64,000 nt of DNA from Beta vulgaris subsp. vulgaris (lineage: Eukaryota > Streptophyta > Magnoliopsida > Caryophyllales > Amaranthaceae): assembly GCF_026745355.1 (NCBI RefSeq), contig NC_079205.1, forward strand, positions 60,812,593 through 60,876,592, given 5' to 3'. The translations under genes and the position numbers were made by a program. Position 1 is the first letter of the stretch. Each line of letters begins with the position of its first letter. The notes under the pieces were generated by a model. The model did no database searches, was not told the DNA's origin, and saw only the letters and a program-made list of their open reading frames with translations. Below, piece by piece: positions 21,900 to 34,106 of the stretch.

Positions 21900-24800
21900 A
21901 TGACTCTTTTCTTCAAACCCACAATTTCAATCCCACTTAATTTCTCTTTAAACCCACCAAAATCAAATCCCAGATTATCAACAATCATGAAAGATAGCAA
22001 TAATAGTAGCAGTTTTAGTTCTGGTATTGACTTTTCTGCTGCAAAGGAGAAGAGAAAGTTGCCAATTTTGCTATTTGATGTAATGGATACTATTGTCCGT
22101 GATCCCTTTTACCAGGATATTCCAGCGTTTTTTGGGTAATTTTTAATCCATTGTTTTTCCTATTTTTATGTGGGAAATGTGTGTTTTTTCTGGTTAAATG
22201 AGGAAAAGTTTGGAATTTTATAGCTGTGTTTATTTTTTTTTACAAGTTATTTTGATTTGGATGAATTAAGGTCCTTATTGTCTGTGTGTTTATTAGCAAA
22301 AATGCTGAAGCTTTCTGATATGTTTCTGGAGAATAAGAAATGGTCTTCAGAAGTAATGGAAGTTACTGAAATTGTGGTATTTTTATGCCAATAGAATTTG
22401 AAGTTGAGATTATTATGATGTAGGGTGTAACTGATTGGGGATGTCACTGATTCAGTGATTTGTACTTCTGAATTGATGTGAGTTGGTCAATCTTATTGGC
22501 TTTCTGGTCTAACCTTTCTGTAATTGCAGGTTAAGCCTGAAGTGTATTTTTGGCCGTTGTATTGGTATCGCGATCTTCATCTGTTATTCTAGGGGGGAGT
22601 TTCATTAGATGCATTTGGGACTTTGGGGTGGTGGCGTGGTAGTTTGGAAAATAAGGTGGAATTTATGAAAGTTATGGATTTTAAGTAATGGAGGATTAAT
22701 ATGGAATAGATTTGGATAGTATGTGTGCATTGTGCACTTGTATGGTGAATTTTAAAGCATGTTTGAATAATCATTCTCATTCGCAGGGAAAAAATTGGCT
22801 GAGGTTTAGTGTTTTGATAATCGACTTATAGTGACCATCTTGTGCTTGAAGAACTCTTTCTGCACATGAATTTGTGTAATGAAGCAGGGGATGAAAATGT
22901 TAGATTGGTGCAGATGTGCTATAAGTTGTTAGATAGGTTATAGTGAGCCTGCTGAAAGTGCTCAAACTAGTGACTTAATCGGAGTGTTGACTTATGGTTA
23001 GAAGAGATAATAGGAGCATATGCCTCTTTGTAAAATTATTCATTTGCTGTAGGAGATGGTAGTCATTAAAGAGTTCACTAGAGTTCATATTAGATGCTTT
23101 CGACTCTGTTATTTATTGACATGTGCTTGATAGTATTCCTTATCCAAGTTATACAAAGGAAACCTGTTAATTTGTCTGATCTTTCTAATGTGAAAGGTGC
23201 AAAAACTTGAGAATTCCGACTTTGTAGCCAAATACATTTCTCTACATACCTTTTTATTTCTTTCGTGGTGTCTATCCGCTCTGGGTTTGAATTGCTGTAA
23301 TACTATTTCAGTAATAGGAGTAATAGATTGCTCTGAGTGTAGCTCACTGGATAGTTTTGGGCAATTATGCTGATTTTGCTTCTGCAGAATAAACTGTTGA
23401 TTTAGTTTATCTGTTTCTTTTTTTTTTTCAAGTACATTTTAATCGTTTGACCTGAAGAATCAGTGTAATATTTGAAAAGTGAGGTCATGAATCAATGTGT
23501 TACTGCTATATCATTTGCTAGATGGTTGTTTATTAAAGTACTACTGTTGTCTTGTCTGTTGTGATTTTCATGCTCAGCATGTCCATGAAGGAATTGATGG
23601 AGTGCAAGCATCCAACTGCCTGGAGTGAGTTTGAAAAGGGATTGATTAATGAGGTATATGGTGAATGCTAAAAAAGTGTATATCTTCTGTGTGAAACTTA
23701 TTTTTATTTTGGAGCAGTCTGATGGCTCTCTCTGATCTTTAGTCAAAGATGGGTGTTGCTAGATGTGTGACAGTCTTCCTGTTTGCTTTGCTTTTCATCT
23801 ATTCTAAATTAACCCTTTTGCATTCTAATATATCGAACTGCCCAAAATCCAAATATCTACACTCCCTTCTCCTTGTAGATCATCCCACAGCTACTTGAAT
23901 GGGCTGGTGGCATTTAGTGACTCACACTGTCACACCTATTGTGAATCTTGGTCAAGTTTTATTTGGCCAATTTTAAGTTGCAAACTGGGTCTCATTTGTT
24001 TAGTTTGCTTTCACGTCATTGTTTTATCGGGCTTGCTTGAAGTGACAATTAAATCAGAATGTTCTTTAAAGCTCAATAATCTACAGTTTGGATTGGTCAG
24101 TGGCTTAATTGCGTATAGGCGCATAACTTAGTCTCATGTCTAGAGAAAATTTCTTTATTACTGGCTTTCTGAAATAGTTATTTTCCAATATGTATTTAGG
24201 TCCTTGATGTCGCTCCAATATGTTTTCCATTATCAGCTGTGAGTTAAGAAGACAATCTTTGCTTTAGTCAAGTTTCTCATATCTTCATTTTTGACCGAGT
24301 TTAGGGAACCTTTTTATACTTCCGTCAGTTTTCACTTTGCTTTGGATGAGTATTGTGCTCGAGTCAGTCAACAAGATGAGAGCTGCAATTCTCCTTAAAA
24401 AGGGATGCCTTTTCACAAGACGTTCATGATTCCAGGAACGATTTAAGATATCTCATTCAAATGAAGCTATTCAATAGTAATCTGCTCTCACCCGATTCAA
24501 AGCAATCAGGACAGGCTTGCTTGAAAGGATATGCGAACAGTAGCAGCTACTTAGAAAGATTTGACACCTGTCATGCAGTTGGTGGGCATTGTAACTTTTA
24601 TTTGAGGCCTTCTCCATCTAAGGAGGTCGTGCATCACTGACCACTAACCCATTTATCTTAGAGACTTGGAGAAATTTGGAAAGAGAGAGATGCCTGTTTT
24701 CCGAATGTTGGATATTAATTTCACAAGGGTAGAAAACCTTGAGCATCTGGCTTTTTGAGGGTCCATATTTTGGATATATTTGGGATATTAAGTTCTGAGT

Positions 24801-27691
24801 TTAGGGCGGAATAGACTGTAGATTGTGGTAAAGACGTCAGATAAAATGGCCAAAGCCTTTTTTTATATGAAAAGATTTAAGAAATGAAAACGCTTTAGCC
24901 AAATTATTTTTGGTCTTTGGCTAATGTATGAGCTGAAGTGTGTATGGCACCCTTTTAATTCTGTTTGATAAAAAATGTCAAGGCAGTAGCCACAATTTGG
25001 CAAAATAGTCCAGTAACTTGCTTAAAATTATGTTGTTTTTTGTGAAATCAATAGTTAGACAGAGTTGAAAATCGTGGATAAAATATGTGAGAACTTGGTC
25101 AGGACATATTTCGACAGTCTATTGAAAGTTTAAAACATTGATATGGTATATTTGGGCATCTAGATAGGACTTCAGATTTTCTGCTGACTCCAAATCTGAT
25201 TGTTGACTATTATTCATCATCCCTCCTATCCTCTTTGACTTGTTAGTGTGCCTGCAGGATGAATTAGCTACGAAGTTCTTCAAAGACGGAAGACACCTAG
25301 ATCTGGGAGGTGAGTTGGAATTCTTATTGATCATGATATACATGACTGCGTCTCAGTTTTGAGTTGCTGAACAATTTCCTTTGTGCATGGGTATCACAAA
25401 TGTTTTGAAGATTGGAGCTTCTATAGTGACAAACTTTTGGGGACAGTGAAGTGTTTTATCAGAAAAACAACTCACGAATCTTAAACTTGCTGTTGGTACC
25501 TTTGATCGGATCTGGTTTCTCTTTTCTAGTACAGTCTCAGAAAAATTAATGATTTTTTTTATTCTTTGTGTAGTCTGTTTTTGACCTTAGGTTCTAAAAT
25601 ATTATGCTAGCACGTTGAAGTCTGTTTTATGGGATTGTAGATTCTAAAGTTTTGCTTTAGTTACCATGCTATAGTATTCAATACAGTCATGGCTCGGAGC
25701 TCATTAATAATGTTGATTTCTGGAACTTTTGCTTCAGTCGTCATTGGTCATAAAGAGACTCGTTTGGTTTTGTCAGTGAAAGCATGTATATACTTCATTT
25801 TAGAAATGGAGGCCTGCTGAAGTTGAAAGGAAAAACCATATGAAGATTGGATAAGATCTGGTGTACTGTGTCTTTAAACTAGAATGAGAGTTTATCTATG
25901 TTAGCTCTTCGAACAATATGTATGAGACTAGAATGAGAGGAGAATCGAACTTTAACTGAGTTGTATTCAAGTGTTACAGGAAGATCGTATAGACCAAATT
26001 CCAAACAGATGGTGCTCTGGCGAAGCTGATTCATTCAGCTGAATACTTTATTGTGGGCCTTATAGATATATGGTGTTGATCGTATTACTTCTTACAGTGG
26101 TGTCTTACAGGCTTACGTGTCATGTCATAAGAGTCTGGATGGAACCTTTTTCTTATCCCATTAAGTCAATTATGACTGTTAAAGGATGAGCGATAGTCTA
26201 CATTTGAAGATCTATCTGTATTTCTTTTTCAATGTCCTGTTCTCTTCCTTTGTCAACAGCTCATTTGTAATTTACAATGATAGATATCTTGATTATGTGC
26301 TACTTAGTTTTATTACGGTACTGAAGCCTTATAATTGTCTTTGTAGGCCTCAAATCTTGCGTGAAAAGTGGATATTCCTATTTAGATGGTATTGAAGAAC
26401 TGCTCCATGGTTTAAAACTTAACAATTATGAAATGCACGCATTTACAAATTATCCAGTCTGGTACTTGTTCATCTGTTTCAGTTTCTTATGAAATGGAGT
26501 ATCTTTCTGTTAACTTCTGTTTCATACTACGTTTTTTATGAATTTTTAACAGGTATCAAATGATTGAGGATAAGTTAAAGCTATCAACTTACTTATCTTG
26601 GACATTCTGCTCCTGTACAATAGGTATATTGCACTACCACTACTAGTTTATGTCCAATGACTTTAGTTGTAGTTCGCAGTTCGGTTTCAACATTGTTTTA
26701 CAGAATATCTGTTTCTTATTGCCATGACTTTCTGAGAATTCATTCAATGTCAATCACGTCCTTCTTGCCGCTTCATCCGTTGTATAATGGGGAGGTGCAA
26801 TGTTAGATCATCTTTTCAATTACTTCTGTCTTGGTATTGCCAAATTGGCATACAATTATTTATTTATTATCAGGTTCTTAATGAAACATATTTATATATA
26901 ACTATTGAATCACCACATATTTTTACTCATATAGTGGTAGGCTTGATCATGTTATGTGGAAGAGTACTTCGTAAACTAAAGAAATATGAATGAGGTAAAA
27001 CCATTTAATGTGAATTTGGAAAAATTTATGCCATCTTCTGCAATCTGTTCCATTTATCTGTTACAAGCCTTTTGATTGACGAAGCGACCATTATGACATT
27101 CAGGATTATTTTCCTTACTTGATAGTGCCTCTCATTTCATGTTGATTTACTGCGAACTTCAGCTGAAAAATCTGAAAAAACAGGACTTAACTTGATGATG
27201 TTATGCTGCTATCACACCCTGTTATAAGCTTTCCCTGTATGGAGATGTGTCCAGAATTATCTTTTTTCTTTCTTTATTCTTTGATGTTTTAGTGTTCATT
27301 TGGTTATTCTGAAAAATACACTGCAGGAAAACAGAAGCCAGACCTTGGTTTTTATCGCGAAGTTCTCAGATACCTTCAGGTTGATCCAGGAAGCTGTATC
27401 TTCATTGATGACAGGTAAATGCTGCTTCATGGTTATTCTCATATTTGTCTTGTTGTATTACAATGCTTGCTCTGAAGAGTCGTCTCCTTGAAAAAGTATT
27501 TAGGCCTTATATATCTACATATAATTGTTGGGACGAAATTTTATTGCAGGGCAAAAAATGTGGAGGGAGCAATTAGTGCTGGAATGGTCGGCTTGCAATT
27601 TAAAGGTGCAGATGTGTTGCGTCAGGATCTATCTCTCCTTGGTATCAACGTTTCTGCAGAAGAAATCAAGCACCATGAGACGACCTCATAG
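21900..27691 (+). CDS. CPFHY1: Chloroplast flavin mononucleotide hydrolase, HAD family
   Basis: Seven exons with GT-AG borders join in frame to 259 residues: 21900-22135, 23578-23653, 25258-25309, 26347-26461, 26553-26623, 27327-27414, 27550-27691. Residues 1-50 are Ser/Pro/Asn-rich, fitting a plastid transit peptide. HAD motif I is LLFDVMDT (nucleophile Asp about 60; Met instead of Asp two residues on), followed by IVRDPFY. Motif II is HAFTNYP, motif III the lysine of GKQKPD, motif IV CIFIDDR (Asp 211, 212). The spacing and these strings match Arabidopsis At1g79790, which hydrolyses FMN to riboflavin in the chloroplast. Start: the ATG at 21900 is the first in frame; the frame is open upstream but has no ATG. 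Another Met at 21987 would remove most of the transit peptide. Introns 1 and 2 are long (1.4 and 1.6 kb) and repeat-poor. Confidence 0.88.
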
Positions 27692-29400
27692 AAGACGTAC
27701 AACATTTTGAGCTTAATTTTCTAAATTCTTCCATTTGCAGAACTCAATAGTTACTGGTTTCGTTACACTTCAATGAACCTCTGGTGTTCTTTTCCTCTAT
27801 GTGTTGCCTTATCTTTCTTCTTAAATGTATATATGTCTTTCTTTTTATGGGGTGGAGGGATTGAGGGAAGGACAGTAATGTAAATGTATCATTTTTTATA
27901 TATAATACTTCATTATTCTCTTTCATGTTATAATCTCTCCTGAAAGTTATTCAGCTTGACTAGATCAGTATTATAATGCATCACGATCTGGTCATCCTAG
28001 TTCAGTAACAAATTCTACCAGTCTACATAACGTCGATTTACCTAGCTTTTCGTTTCTTCATTTCTATATGGTTTTGCGAAACTAATATTGGTTCGGTAAT
28101 GATGTAACCTGTATGATTCTGATTTTCTTATTCTTCGTACTAGAAGTTCGTGGTTATATAGCCTCGAAATTTCTCCTTAATCACTGCAGTCTTCAGTAAC
28201 CTTCCAACCGTAAAAAGACACATAAAAACAACAGGTCATCATGCTATTAGTTGTGCTGTACTAGGTCTGTACTCTTCACATTACGAAGCATGATGACCAT
28301 AAAAATACATATTTGTTCTGTTTGTACTAGGTTTTTTTTGGTTACTCTTCATGTTTGCTACATGTACCTGAGCTTCATTTGATTCAGTCTCGTCTGTTGG
28401 CCTCTGCTCAAAATTATGTTCTAGCTGACTCATGAATTACTGGGACGGTGGCACACATAATTCTCTTGCATTCTACTTTGCAGCACACTGTTATATCATG
28501 CTTGTTCTGTTGAATAAGGTATTCTGATGCAAGCTGCTGAGATTGTTGCTGGCCTTTATTGATTCAGACTGAGGCCATGCCCTACCAGTAAGTCGAGTAT
28601 GGAGCCACAACCCCATAGTGCATCTGAGTTATATGGCTAATTTGACAAATAGAAGAATTTGAGGCCCCCAAATGTTTCTGCGGTGATGATCATCTGGACT
28701 GTCCAGTCTTGATATAGATTGTCACTCCCTTTGATCACAATATGCTTCTAAACAACCTCGCAAATAATATAATAAGACAATAATTTTTTTGGCTACCTTC
28801 TCTCTCACAATCTCCCAGTTACGATAGCCTATAGTTATAAGGCCATGTAGAGTTTCTTGGCCAGTCTATATTTCATAGACTAAACTTCTGATAGATGCTG
28901 TTTCTTACTAACTTATTCTGAGATGTTAAAAGACTTTTCCCATCAGCATCATTTGCTGGGTGTCTTGGGTTTAGCACTTTAGCTGCTGAATTTCTTTTAC
29001 TAACTCAGTTTGCCCCCGCAGTTTTCCTCGAAGTTTGAGGTTAATTATATCAAATTGTCTTGCATTAAATTTTCTCATCAGATTTGCATTATATTAACTT
29101 TTTCTGTCTTTGTTTTAGCTGTTAATTCAGAAGCTGATGCAAGTTCTGAATTTTTTCCCCAGCAGTTAACAGTACTAGGTCAACTCCTGATTGATTGGGT
29201 GGTGCACTGTGGATGAAGGATATGAGATTTTTAATATAGCTTCTAGTATTGTTTTATGTAACTTGGACCATTTACAGATCAAGCTGTTTTATTATATAGT
29301 TTTTCTGCGGTGACTTTGTGATGATACTCCAGTCAGTTAAGTCTTACTCCTTTTACATTCTGTAGAATTTTTTTCCTTAAGTCACATTCATGTCAATACA
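27692..29400. other. Spacer between FMN hydrolase and the WAK-like cluster
   Basis: The first part should contain the 3' UTR. I see no other gene, repeat array or RNA gene. Confidence 0.4.
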
Positions 29401-32289
29401 GTGAATAGCCAGATAACAACTCCGTGTGTTCTAATTGCAGCAGCAATAATATGGATGTCAGCATTATCAATGGCAGCTTATGACGTCCCCATCGCAAAGC
29501 CTGGATGTCCCGAGAAATGTGGAAATGTGAGCATATCTTATCCCTTTGGAATAGGCAGAAAATGCTACCTTGATACCTCATTTGAGATTATTTGCAACGC
29601 ATCTGATATACACTCTGCAACACCTTTCTTAAGATCATTCAACCTGGAGGTTGAAGAAATAACTCTCAACAATGACTACAACATGAATGAGGAATCCCAA
29701 AGAATTACAGTGAAGATTCCAGTAGAGAAGTCTTGTGGTATACAAAATGCAAACATAAGTAGCCTCGACTTTGGTAGATCTCCGTATTGGTTCTCAGAAG
29801 CCGAGAATGTTTTCATAGTGAGCGGATGTGGAAGTACCGCGGTTTTGAGAAACAGAAACAATGTAAGTCAGGGTGGATGCAGTTCACTTTGTGTTAATCA
29901 ACCTCATGTTATAGATCATAATGATAAGGTGGTTATTGCTTCTTGTATTGGAATTGGGTATTGCAGAATTAATATTAGTGAAAGTCTTCCTCTTGATTTT
30001 TATCACTTGAGTATATTCAACTTTTTTATGGGGTCGTTTCATAATTGCACAAGCACCATGTTGGTTAGTGAAACCTACTTCAATGAGGTCCATGTTGATC
30101 CAAGTGATGCATTTCAGCTTTCTGCAGCACCGACGGTGTTAGGCTGGATGGTGGCTAACTCTACTGGTATTGCTATGCCTTTATCTGGTGATAAGAAGAG
30201 GCACTGCCAGAATTACAATTATACTGCAAAAGTGGGGGAAGGTATTATCTGCTTCTGCGAGAGCGGCTACTTCGGGAATCCATATATTCACGATGGATGC
30301 CAAGGTAACAAGGACTATAAATAACATTGATATCACCATATCTGTTTTTTGGTTGTGTTGCTGATGTGTTGTTCATACTTTTTTTTTCTGCTTATTATTG
30401 TTGTATTTGTACAACAGCCCAACAAAATGTCTAAATTGCAATATGAACAAAAGACATGTTTAACAGAATGAAAACTACTCCACAATCCACCCCATTAGTC
30501 CATACTAGGAATAAACTGTGCTACATTAATTAAATTTCTGTCTTCCTGAATCAGCCTTTGTTTTAACCGTTTCTTGCTTGTTAAACATCTGTTTATCTGA
30601 CACTGACACCTCCGTAGCGTTGAGTGAATGCGAAGGATGCAAAACAGGATACTGCTTTGGGGGACCTGATTCTTATCATTGCAGCGACTATATTGCTCAG
30701 TATCGGTGGTGGTGGCCATTAGCTCTCATCGTTCTTGGTAAGCTTTGAGATTATATATACTCCTACCAGAACTTTCTCAATTGCACTCTAAGAAAGAGTA
30801 GGAGACTTAGAACAAAACGCTAGCGTTGCGTCTCTTTTTGGCCTGCATATTTGAGATGATTTGACATTAAAAGTTAGCTTTTTGTATATTGGATAAAAGT
30901 AGACAGGTTGTAGCTTCGTATGTACTCGGAGGAGGATCTTAGTTGGGGATAGTAGGGTCTAATCCCGAATATTTTGTTTCCACATGTTAGATATCATAGA
31001 TATGTTGTGTTATATATGTACGAAGAAAAACTTATAGCATAATGCAAAAAATGGCCCTCCTAATGTTTTGGGTTTTGACATATGCTGTGTTACAGGTTTT
31101 GTTGTTGTTCTACTGTTGGCATGTTCTGGTAACATATATGTCTGCTATAGAAAAAGGAAGTTTATCAAAACGAAGGAGAAGTTCTTCCTACAAAATGGTG
31201 GTCTATTGATGAAACAACAACTTTCTTTGTACGGCGAAACAGAGTCAACAAAAATATTCAAGGCCATTAAGCTCAAGACAGCCACCAAAAATTACAACAA
31301 AAATAATATCCTTGGCAAAGGTGGATTTGGGACTGTGTATAAAGGGGTATTATCGAATGAGCAAGTAGTTGCGATAAAGAAATCCAAGATAACTAGTGAA
31401 AGTCAAGTTGAGCAATTCATCAATGAGATGGTCATTCTAACTCAAATTAACCATAGGAATGTGGTTAAACTATTGGGATGTTGTTTAGAGTCTGAAGTGC
31501 CTCTCTTGGTGTATGAGTTTGTCTCAAACGATAATCTATATCACCACATTCATGAAAACGGCGACACATCTTGGCTTTCATGGGAAAACTGTCTAAGAAT
31601 AGCAACTGAGGCAGCTAACGCGATTGCTTATCTTCACTCAGCAGCCTCAATACCTATAATACATAGAGATATAAAGTCGTCCAACATTCTGTTGGATGAT
31701 AACTTTGTTGCCAAAATATCTGACTTTGGAGCCTCAAGACTAGTTCCGATTGATCAAAGTCAAGTTACAACGCTGGTTCAAGGTACTTTTGGATATCTTG
31801 ATCCAGAGTACTTCCAAACGAATCATCTGACTGAGAAAAGTGATGTTTACAGCTTTGGAGTAGTTCTCCTTGAACTCTTAACAAGGCGAAAAACCACTTT
31901 TGTGGGGAAGTGGGGTTGAAGAAGGAAACTTAGCATCTTATTTTCTTGTCTCAATGAAGAACAACCAGTTATTCAATATTGTTGAGCCTCAGTTAATGGA
32001 GGAAGCTACTGAAGAGCAACTCATCACAATTGCAAAGCTCGCGCAGCAATGCCTGCGTGTGAAAGGTGAAGACAGACCGTCCATGAAAGAGGTAGCAAAG
32101 GAGTTAGAAGGGTTGAACAATCATATCAAGCATTCTAAGGATGAGCTAGCTTATGATGAGGAAACTCAGGGCTTAGAAAATGAAGTTAGGAGGCTCTGCA
32201 GTGTAAAACCTTGCAGCAGTAGAAGCAACGAATCCCGACAGTACACTATGGAGCAGGATATAATGCTGGAAATGAGCTCACCTCGATAA
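29401..32289 (+). pseudogene. WAK-like receptor kinase copy 1: start lost and kinase frameshifted
   Basis: Three exons: 29401-30304, 30618-30737, 31096-32289. Exon 1 encodes a hydrophobic leader and a galacturonan-binding GUB_WAK domain (PIAKPGCPEKCGNVSISYPFG through GYFGNPYIHDGCQ). Exon 2 encodes a short Cys-rich segment (ECEGCKTGYC) and the start of the membrane helix. Exon 3 encodes the rest of the helix and a Ser/Thr kinase with [26 protein letters not shown] (about 31662), DFG (31722) and [10 protein letters not shown]. One extra A in the A5 run at 31889-31893 shifts the frame, ending it at TGA 31917 within the C-lobe. The downstream frame (to 32289) still matches the missing C-lobe. Also, the position of the expected start reads GTG (29401), while a related fragment has ATG. 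The family senses pectin at the plasma membrane. It could be a sequencing error if the run was miscalled. Confidence 0.85.
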
Positions 32290-32906
32290 TATTGCAATAT
32301 CAGTAATTAATTTCTATCTCTATCTTCTAGAACTGTTTAGTTTTTAAAGATTTGTAACAGTTGTAAGTTAGTGACTGCAAGATATGAGTAACTTGTTCAT
32401 GTACCAAAGTAAGAGATCTTTGTGTGCTTGTGAATGTTGTGATAAATTATAAGTCAATATGGTTTTGATTAAAACACTTCTTTCTCCTTACGTAATGAAT
32501 AGAACAACTATTTATATAAAATAACTTACAGAATACTTGCACATTTACTCAGTCTTATTGAGATACACATACACTGGTTAGTTTTATTGGACAGAGTAAG
32601 CTCCACATTACTTTTGAGCCTGAAATCTGTGGTGAATTATGCAGCAATATTGAAGATGATCCGATGCAATGAGAATCCTGACTTCTAAGTGACAAAAATT
32701 GCATTTTCTTGTTCTATACTGATTAGTAACTCAAATGTACTAGACGCTTTGCTTGTTGTAAATGCTGAAGGGTTCAAGAGGCAGAACTGTCTAACTATTA
32801 CAGTAAGGTTGAATGGTAGGCAAAACAGTAGCGTCATACACACACACAGACGCACAAACATATGTCCATCCTCATGACTAAATGTACCAGAAAATATCTT
32901 GAAGCA
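32290..32906. other. Spacer within the WAK-like cluster
   Basis: Holds the 3' UTR of copy 1 and unremarkable AT-rich sequence. No gene seen. Confidence 0.4.
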
Positions 32907-33402
32907 ATGAATTTCCAGTCATTGTTTCAGCTTAGTGCTATACTATGGATGTCAGGATCATTGATGGCAGCTGATCTACCACAAAGCGTAATTGTGAAGA
33001 GAGATGCGGAGATGTAAGCATTGCTTATCCGTTTGCGATTGGGAGTGATTGCTATCTCAATCCATCATATGAGATCAGTTGCAATTCATCTCTACAACCC
33101 CGGAAACTTTTTTTAAGTGCTATCTCAATCCATCATAGTTTGTGACTAGCAACATATGCTAATGTCCTATTGCAGTGGCATTACGGCCACCTTAATGGTC
33201 AAGGTTTTCGATCCAAGTCTGTCTCAGCTATCGGAAGCTCCAACTGCGTTATCTTGGGGCGTTTTCCATTCTACTATGCCCTCTTTTGGGGACAAGGATA
33301 GGCAGTGTGGGATTGATTAATATAGCTTTCTTGAAGGACTTATACCTTGTACCTGCAAGAGCGGCTATTATGGGAACCCCTACCTTCCCTTTGGATGCCA
33401 AG
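32907..33402 (+). pseudogene. WAK-like fragment: GUB_WAK exon with large internal deletion
   Basis: It starts with ATG AAT TTC CAG and a leader like copy 1 ([13 protein letters not shown]), shifts frame near 32985, then reads [20 protein letters not shown], the start of GUB_WAK. After KLFLS (33117) it stops matching and resumes at about 33208 with FDPSLSQLSEAPTALSWG and SGYYGNPYLPFGCQ, the exon end, still with a splice donor at 33403. An in-frame TAA (33318-33320) lies in the second part. A 20-bp sequence (33050-33069) is repeated at 33118-33137 by the break. No Cys-rich exon or kinase exon follows, so this is only a remnant of exon 1. Confidence 0.85.
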
Positions 33403-34106
33403 GTAACTCATTGTTGTATATATAGCTTTTCTTTGATGCTTTTCCTAATCTGCTCCCTTTTAGAGCATGCTTAGATTGGGGGTAATGGATCAGAGGAGTA
33501 ATAAAAGCCAAACCACCTTAATAAAAGGAAAATTACGGTGGTGGGTAACTATTATTGAGTAATGATTTAAGAGAGTAAACAAAAAAATTATGTGTTATTG
33601 TTGAAGGTCATTTATATGATTGTTATTGTGATATGTGAGTGATTTATTGTGATTTGTGTAAGTATATCTTCTCATAGAAGCTGTTTAGTAGGCGGTAATA
33701 AATGCTCTTAACGATATCAAGATCGCATGGATGGGGATGTAGTGTGGAAATAAGTGCATAATAAGGAAGTGTCAAAACTTTAGCATAGTGGAAGGCTTTC
33801 TGTTAGTTTGCAAGTTCTCTGGTCCTCCAAAATAAGCCGCCACAAATGTTTAATGATTTTGAATTCAATACTATATAGTATAATATCTTACAGATGTAGC
33901 ATTGACGTTCTTTTGTGTGGATTCCATGAATCTTCTTAGTATTAAGGTGACAGTGACCTGGCTAGTGACATCCATCTTAGGTAAGATGTCTTTTGTTGAC
34001 TTTCCCACTATTTCTGAATTAGGTGGCTCTGTTAAGTTGCTTCTTTTCTATAATTATGGCAAATTATGTATGCTGTCCATTTTATGCTCAATAAGCTTTG
34101 GGAACA
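33403..34106. other. Spacer within the WAK-like cluster
   Basis: No second WAK exon here. 33470-33700 resembles a dispersed repeat (GGCGGTAATAAATG near 33692). The last 200 bases lead into copy 2. Confidence 0.4.
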
